Assembly: GCA_030740335.1 (NCBI GenBank)
Contig: JASLXL010000165.1
Location: 1-17,586 of the forward strand
DNA: 17,586 nt
From: SAR202 cluster bacterium
GTDB lineage: Bacteria > Chloroflexota > Dehalococcoidia > SAR202 > CAJWER01
Direction: 5' to 3'
A program made the translations under genes and the position numbers. This document shows positions 15,157 to 17,586 of this stretch, piece after piece (the stretch's first letter is position 1; each line of letters starts with the position of its first letter). A model generated the notes under the pieces. That model did not search any database, was not told the DNA's origin, and saw nothing but the letters and a program-made list of their open reading frames with translations.

Positions 15157-15825
15157 ATGTTGTTCCGAGAGGCTTGGTCGATTGGAAGATTCGGCACCGC
15201 GACGCTACTAACGGTGGTCGTCTTCGCGATGGCATGTGGTGGGGATTCGGGTCGCGGCGAAGCGGAGAGAGAGTACGATCGGGCCGAAGAACTGCTGGCT
15301 CAGGGCAGTGTACGGAAGGCGGGCGAGGCCTATAACGTGGCCCTGGGGCTGTACCCGGACTACGCCGAGGCCTACGTGGGTCGCGGTCGGGTGTTTCTTG
15401 AATTCGACAACACCGTTTCGGCTGTGGCAGACTTGGACCGCGCCATATCACTTGATCCCGGCCTGGCAACGGCATATAGTTATCGGGGTGTGGCGCATAT
15501 GACCATCGGGGATACAAGTAGTGCGATGCTTGACCTTACGAAAGCCATAGAGGTCGACCGATTTCTTGTGGATGCCCACGTGTTTCGGGCCAGGCTTAGT
15601 GCCCGGAACGACAATATCGAATCAGCCATAGTGGATATGGGCTCTGCGATTTCGCTCAGGCCGCGCTCAGACGTCCTCTACATGGAGCGGGCCCAGATGT
15701 ATCTTGCCGTTGGGGATGTGGGTGGGGCCATCGCCGACCTGGAAGAGGTACTGTCGCTGTCGCAGGACGAGACGGCTCAGGACCAGGCAAAACGCCTCTT
15801 GGTTCAGTTGGGCGCGGGTCGCTGA
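15157..15825 (+). CDS. TPR-repeat lipoprotein
   Basis: A 222-residue protein with a hydrophobic N-terminus (TATLLTVVVFAMAC) ending in a lipobox-like AMAC (C27) followed by GGDSG, so it is probably a lipid-anchored exported protein. The rest is about four to five tetratricopeptide repeats (EREYDRAEELLAQGSVRKAG; AEAYVGRGRVFLEFDNTVSA; ATAYSYRGVAHMTIGDTSSA; SDVLYMERAQMYLAVGDVGG). A G-rich Shine-Dalgarno (GGAGGGTGGG) precedes ATG 15157. TPRs bind protein partners; no catalytic motif is present. It resembles the TPR lipoprotein at 9160-9768 in architecture but lacks the PEPT linker. Confidence 0.87.
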   Translation: MLFREAWSIGRFGTATLLTVVVFAMACGGDSGRGEAEREYDRAEELLAQGSVRKAGEAYNVALGLYPDYAEAYVGRGRVFLEFDNTVSAVADLDRAISLDPGLATAYSYRGVAHMTIGDTSSAMLDLTKAIEVDRFLVDAHVFRARLSARNDNIESAIVDMGSAISLRPRSDVLYMERAQMYLAVGDVGGAIADLEEVLSLSQDETAQDQAKRLLVQLGAGR

Positions 15826-15873
15826 CCGGGTCGTATCAAGGTACAGGCGTCTGCTCAGAGCGTGGTTGAGTTC

Positions 15874-15902
15874 TTGACTTGCACAGGATCGGGTCCTAGA
15901 AT
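15874..15902 (+). promoter_or_regulatory. strong sigma-70-type promoter for the MFS transporter
   Basis: TTGACT (15874-15879), an exact 17-base spacer and TAGAAT (15897-15902) form a near-consensus promoter. Transcription would start near 15909, about 20 bases before ATG 15930. It may also drive the downstream OsmC-family gene. Confidence 0.65.
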
Positions 15903-15929
15903 TCGCAGTCTTAACTCCCCGGGGTGTCC

Positions 15930-17207
15930 ATGAAGTCGACGCCGCTCCGTGTAGCTTGGCGCGCCCTATTACCGGCTGCGGTGCCCCACGACACCGCCTG
16001 GTTGATCCAGATGTCGCTAATGCTGTTTGTGCTGTTGTTGCCAACATCCAGCTATGTTGCGGCGCTGCCGTTTATCCAGGAGGAGTGGGGACTCAACAAC
16101 ACGCAGGCCGGTGGAATTTACTCGGCCTACCTAGCCGGGTACGTCGTGTCAGCGCTCCTGGTGGTTCCCCTCACGGACAGGTTCGGACCCAGACACATCC
16201 TGATCTGGTCAGCGGTGTTGTCGCTGGCGGCCCACCTTGCGTTTCCATTGATGGCCTCCGGGGACATGGTAGCTGCGGTTGCGCTGAGAGCGGCTGCGGG
16301 CGTGGGTCTGGTGGGGATCTATATGCCAGGCCTGCGCCTAATATCGGAGCGCTTTTCAGGGATGGGACGAGGCACTGCGATAGGTCTGTTTGTCACGGCC
16401 CAGTACCTGGCAAACAGCGCTTCGCTGGCCATCACTGGTGCCCTCATGGCATCGATGGAGTGGCGGAATGCTTACATGGCGGTTTCCGCTGTGGCCGTGG
16501 CTGGGCTACCGATGGCCTATCTACTGTTACGGTCCCATGAGCGGCACGACGGTGGGGTTTTTTCGGGCCGCCTTAATCTGCGTGTGTTGTTCAACCCTTC
16601 TGTTCGATACCTGATCCTGGGGTACTCTCTTCACGCGCTGCAGCTATTTGCCGTGAGGGTATGGCTGCCGGCATTCCTGGTGGCGATACTCGTGGCCAGT
16701 GGCAGCGATGCTGCCGGGGCAGCGGTGACAGGGGCGACGTTCGGGGGACTGGCGTTGCTTGCGGGTTCCGTCGGGCCATTCATGGGGGGTGTGATTTCGG
16801 ATCGGTGGGGCCGGGCTACGACGGCTTCGGCTATCTTTGCCCTCAGCGGAACCTGCGCGTGGTTGATCGGTTGGACAGCGGGTCTGCCTTTTGGGCTCGT
16901 GGTGGCCTTGTGCGTGGTCTATGGCTGGGCGATCGCTGCGGATTCGGCCATCTACTCTACTGGCATAACAGAGGTCTCAACCCCGTCGAACCTGGGTTCG
17001 ACTATGGCGCTGCAGGCGTCACTGGGTCTTGTAGGCGGCATTCTCGGACCGATACTGTTTGGTGGGATACTGGATCTGGCGTCCGAGGCCCAGCGGTGGG
17101 GCTTCGGGTTTTCGTCCCTGGGCGTGGTCGCTCTGGTGGCCATTGCGGGTCTACAACGTTTGCGCCAACTGCCGCAACGCATGTTGCTGGCTTCCGGTAA
17201 GGGCTAG
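15930..17207 (+). CDS. major facilitator superfamily (MFS) transporter
   Basis: A protein of about 425 residues with roughly twelve hydrophobic helices. The MFS signature between helices 2 and 3 is present (VVPLTDRFGPRHILIWS), and a related loop lies in the second half (GGVISDRWGRATTAS). The N-terminal half begins with FIQEEWGLNNTQAGGIYSAY, common in transporters of anions, sugars or small organic acids; the substrate is unknown. ATG 15930 is chosen; GTG 15924 in the same frame would add two residues. A near-consensus promoter lies just upstream. The OsmC-family selenoprotein gene follows after 53 bases with its own strong ribosome binding site and may share the transcript. Confidence 0.92.
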   Translation: MKSTPLRVAWRALLPAAVPHDTAWLIQMSLMLFVLLLPTSSYVAALPFIQEEWGLNNTQAGGIYSAYLAGYVVSALLVVPLTDRFGPRHILIWSAVLSLAAHLAFPLMASGDMVAAVALRAAAGVGLVGIYMPGLRLISERFSGMGRGTAIGLFVTAQYLANSASLAITGALMASMEWRNAYMAVSAVAVAGLPMAYLLLRSHERHDGGVFSGRLNLRVLFNPSVRYLILGYSLHALQLFAVRVWLPAFLVAILVASGSDAAGAAVTGATFGGLALLAGSVGPFMGGVISDRWGRATTASAIFALSGTCAWLIGWTAGLPFGLVVALCVVYGWAIAADSAIYSTGITEVSTPSNLGSTMALQASLGLVGGILGPILFGGILDLASEAQRWGFGFSSLGVVALVAIAGLQRLRQLPQRMLLASGKG

Positions 17208-17260
17208 GGACCGGGCACGAGTGTGGTTGCGAGCTACCGATGTGAGCGAGGAGGTGTAGC

Positions 17261-17586
17261 GTGGCTTTTGTAACTGTGAAGTCACTGGAAAACATGCAGC
17301 AGCTTGTTGTGACTTCGGGGCACGCATTTGTGGCGGACGAGCCACCAGATGCCGGGGATGGCCTGGGCCCGGGTCCATACGAGTTGTTGCTGGCGTCCCT
17401 CGGCACCTGAACGGCTATGACGATCCTCCTGTACACACGGAGGAAAGGTTGGCCATTGAGGTCGGTGGAGGTGAAGACCAGGCATCGTAGGGTTTACCGT
17501 CGGGATTGCGAGAATTGCGAGACCAACGCCAGGGCCTTTGTAGATGAGATCAAGGTACGGATTCTGGTTGAGGGCGACTTGAACGA
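17261..17586 (+). CDS. OsmC-family thiol peroxidase-like protein, putative selenoprotein, 3'-truncated by the window edge
   Basis: From GTG 17261, with a strong Shine-Dalgarno (GAGGAGGTG, 5-base spacing), the frame is open to the window end apart from one TGA at 17408-17410. The sequence is AFVTVKSLENMQQLVV, then [30 protein letters not shown], then RDCENCETNARAF and LVEGDLNE. In OsmC-family proteins this site reads [20 protein letters not shown], so the TGA sits exactly on the conserved catalytic Cys. OsmC/Ohr relatives reduce organic hydroperoxides; selenocysteine there would raise reactivity. A 6-bp hairpin follows the TGA. OsmC-like selenoproteins have been described in marine metagenomes. 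A gene finder would report only a 49-residue fragment or nothing. The C-terminal end lies beyond the window. Confidence 0.87.
17424..17444 (+). promoter_or_regulatory. SECIS-like hairpin for the OsmC-family gene
   Basis: TCCTCC and GGAGGA form a 6-bp stem around the loop TGTACACAC, beginning 14 bases after the TGA at 17408-17410. The loop has a G in its second position, as in bacterial SECIS models. It is weaker than the selD hairpin; the identification rests mainly on Cys/Sec homology. Confidence 0.5.

Overview
This is a 17.6 kb stretch of a moderately GC-rich bacterial chromosome, mostly housekeeping genes with tight spacing and 4-base ATGA or GTGA overlaps. No phage genes, insertion sequences, rRNA, tRNA or CRISPR were seen. 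The fused aroK-aroB gene, short lipoproteins with PEPT-type linkers and TPR repeats, a lamin-tail lipoprotein and the SelD sequence style suggest an uncultured Chloroflexota (Dehalococcoidia or SAR202-like) genome. That placement is inference from sequence style, not from a search.

Layout. Positions 1-2788 (+): the 3' part of alaS overlapping ruvX. Positions 2794-3266 (-): a Nudix hydrolase gene broken by one missing base. Positions 3404-7971 (+): a promoter, then aroE, the aroK-aroB fusion, a TauE/SafE permease and tgt, nearly without gaps. Positions 8157-8735 (-): a decayed gene with a lost start codon and two stops. Then an unrecognised small plus-strand gene and a convergent TPR lipoprotein (-). 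Positions 10030-10527 (+): a gamma-carbonic-anhydrase-like protein. Positions 10682-14156 (-): selD, a damaged lamin-tail lipoprotein and argS, read in that order. Positions 14319-17207 (+): a metallo-beta-lactamase-fold protein, a second TPR lipoprotein and an MFS transporter. From 17261 (+): an OsmC-family gene running off the window.

The main discovery is two genes hidden by in-frame TGA codons that fit selenocysteine. SelD, the selenophosphate synthetase, has TGA at residue 16, exactly where the family has its catalytic Cys/Sec, followed by a perfect 9-bp hairpin in the position of a bacterial SECIS. The OsmC-family gene has TGA exactly at its conserved catalytic Cys, followed by a 6-bp hairpin. 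If both are correct, the organism makes selenocysteine, its selenium-donor enzyme is itself a selenoprotein, and a thiol peroxidase-like OsmC protein uses the product. Standard gene calling would truncate SelD by 60 or more residues and lose OsmC.

Several other genes are damaged. The Nudix and lamin-tail genes are each restored by adding one base to a homopolymer run, so sequence error must be excluded. The gene at 8157-8735 instead shows substitutions consistent with three G-to-A changes, which looks like real decay.
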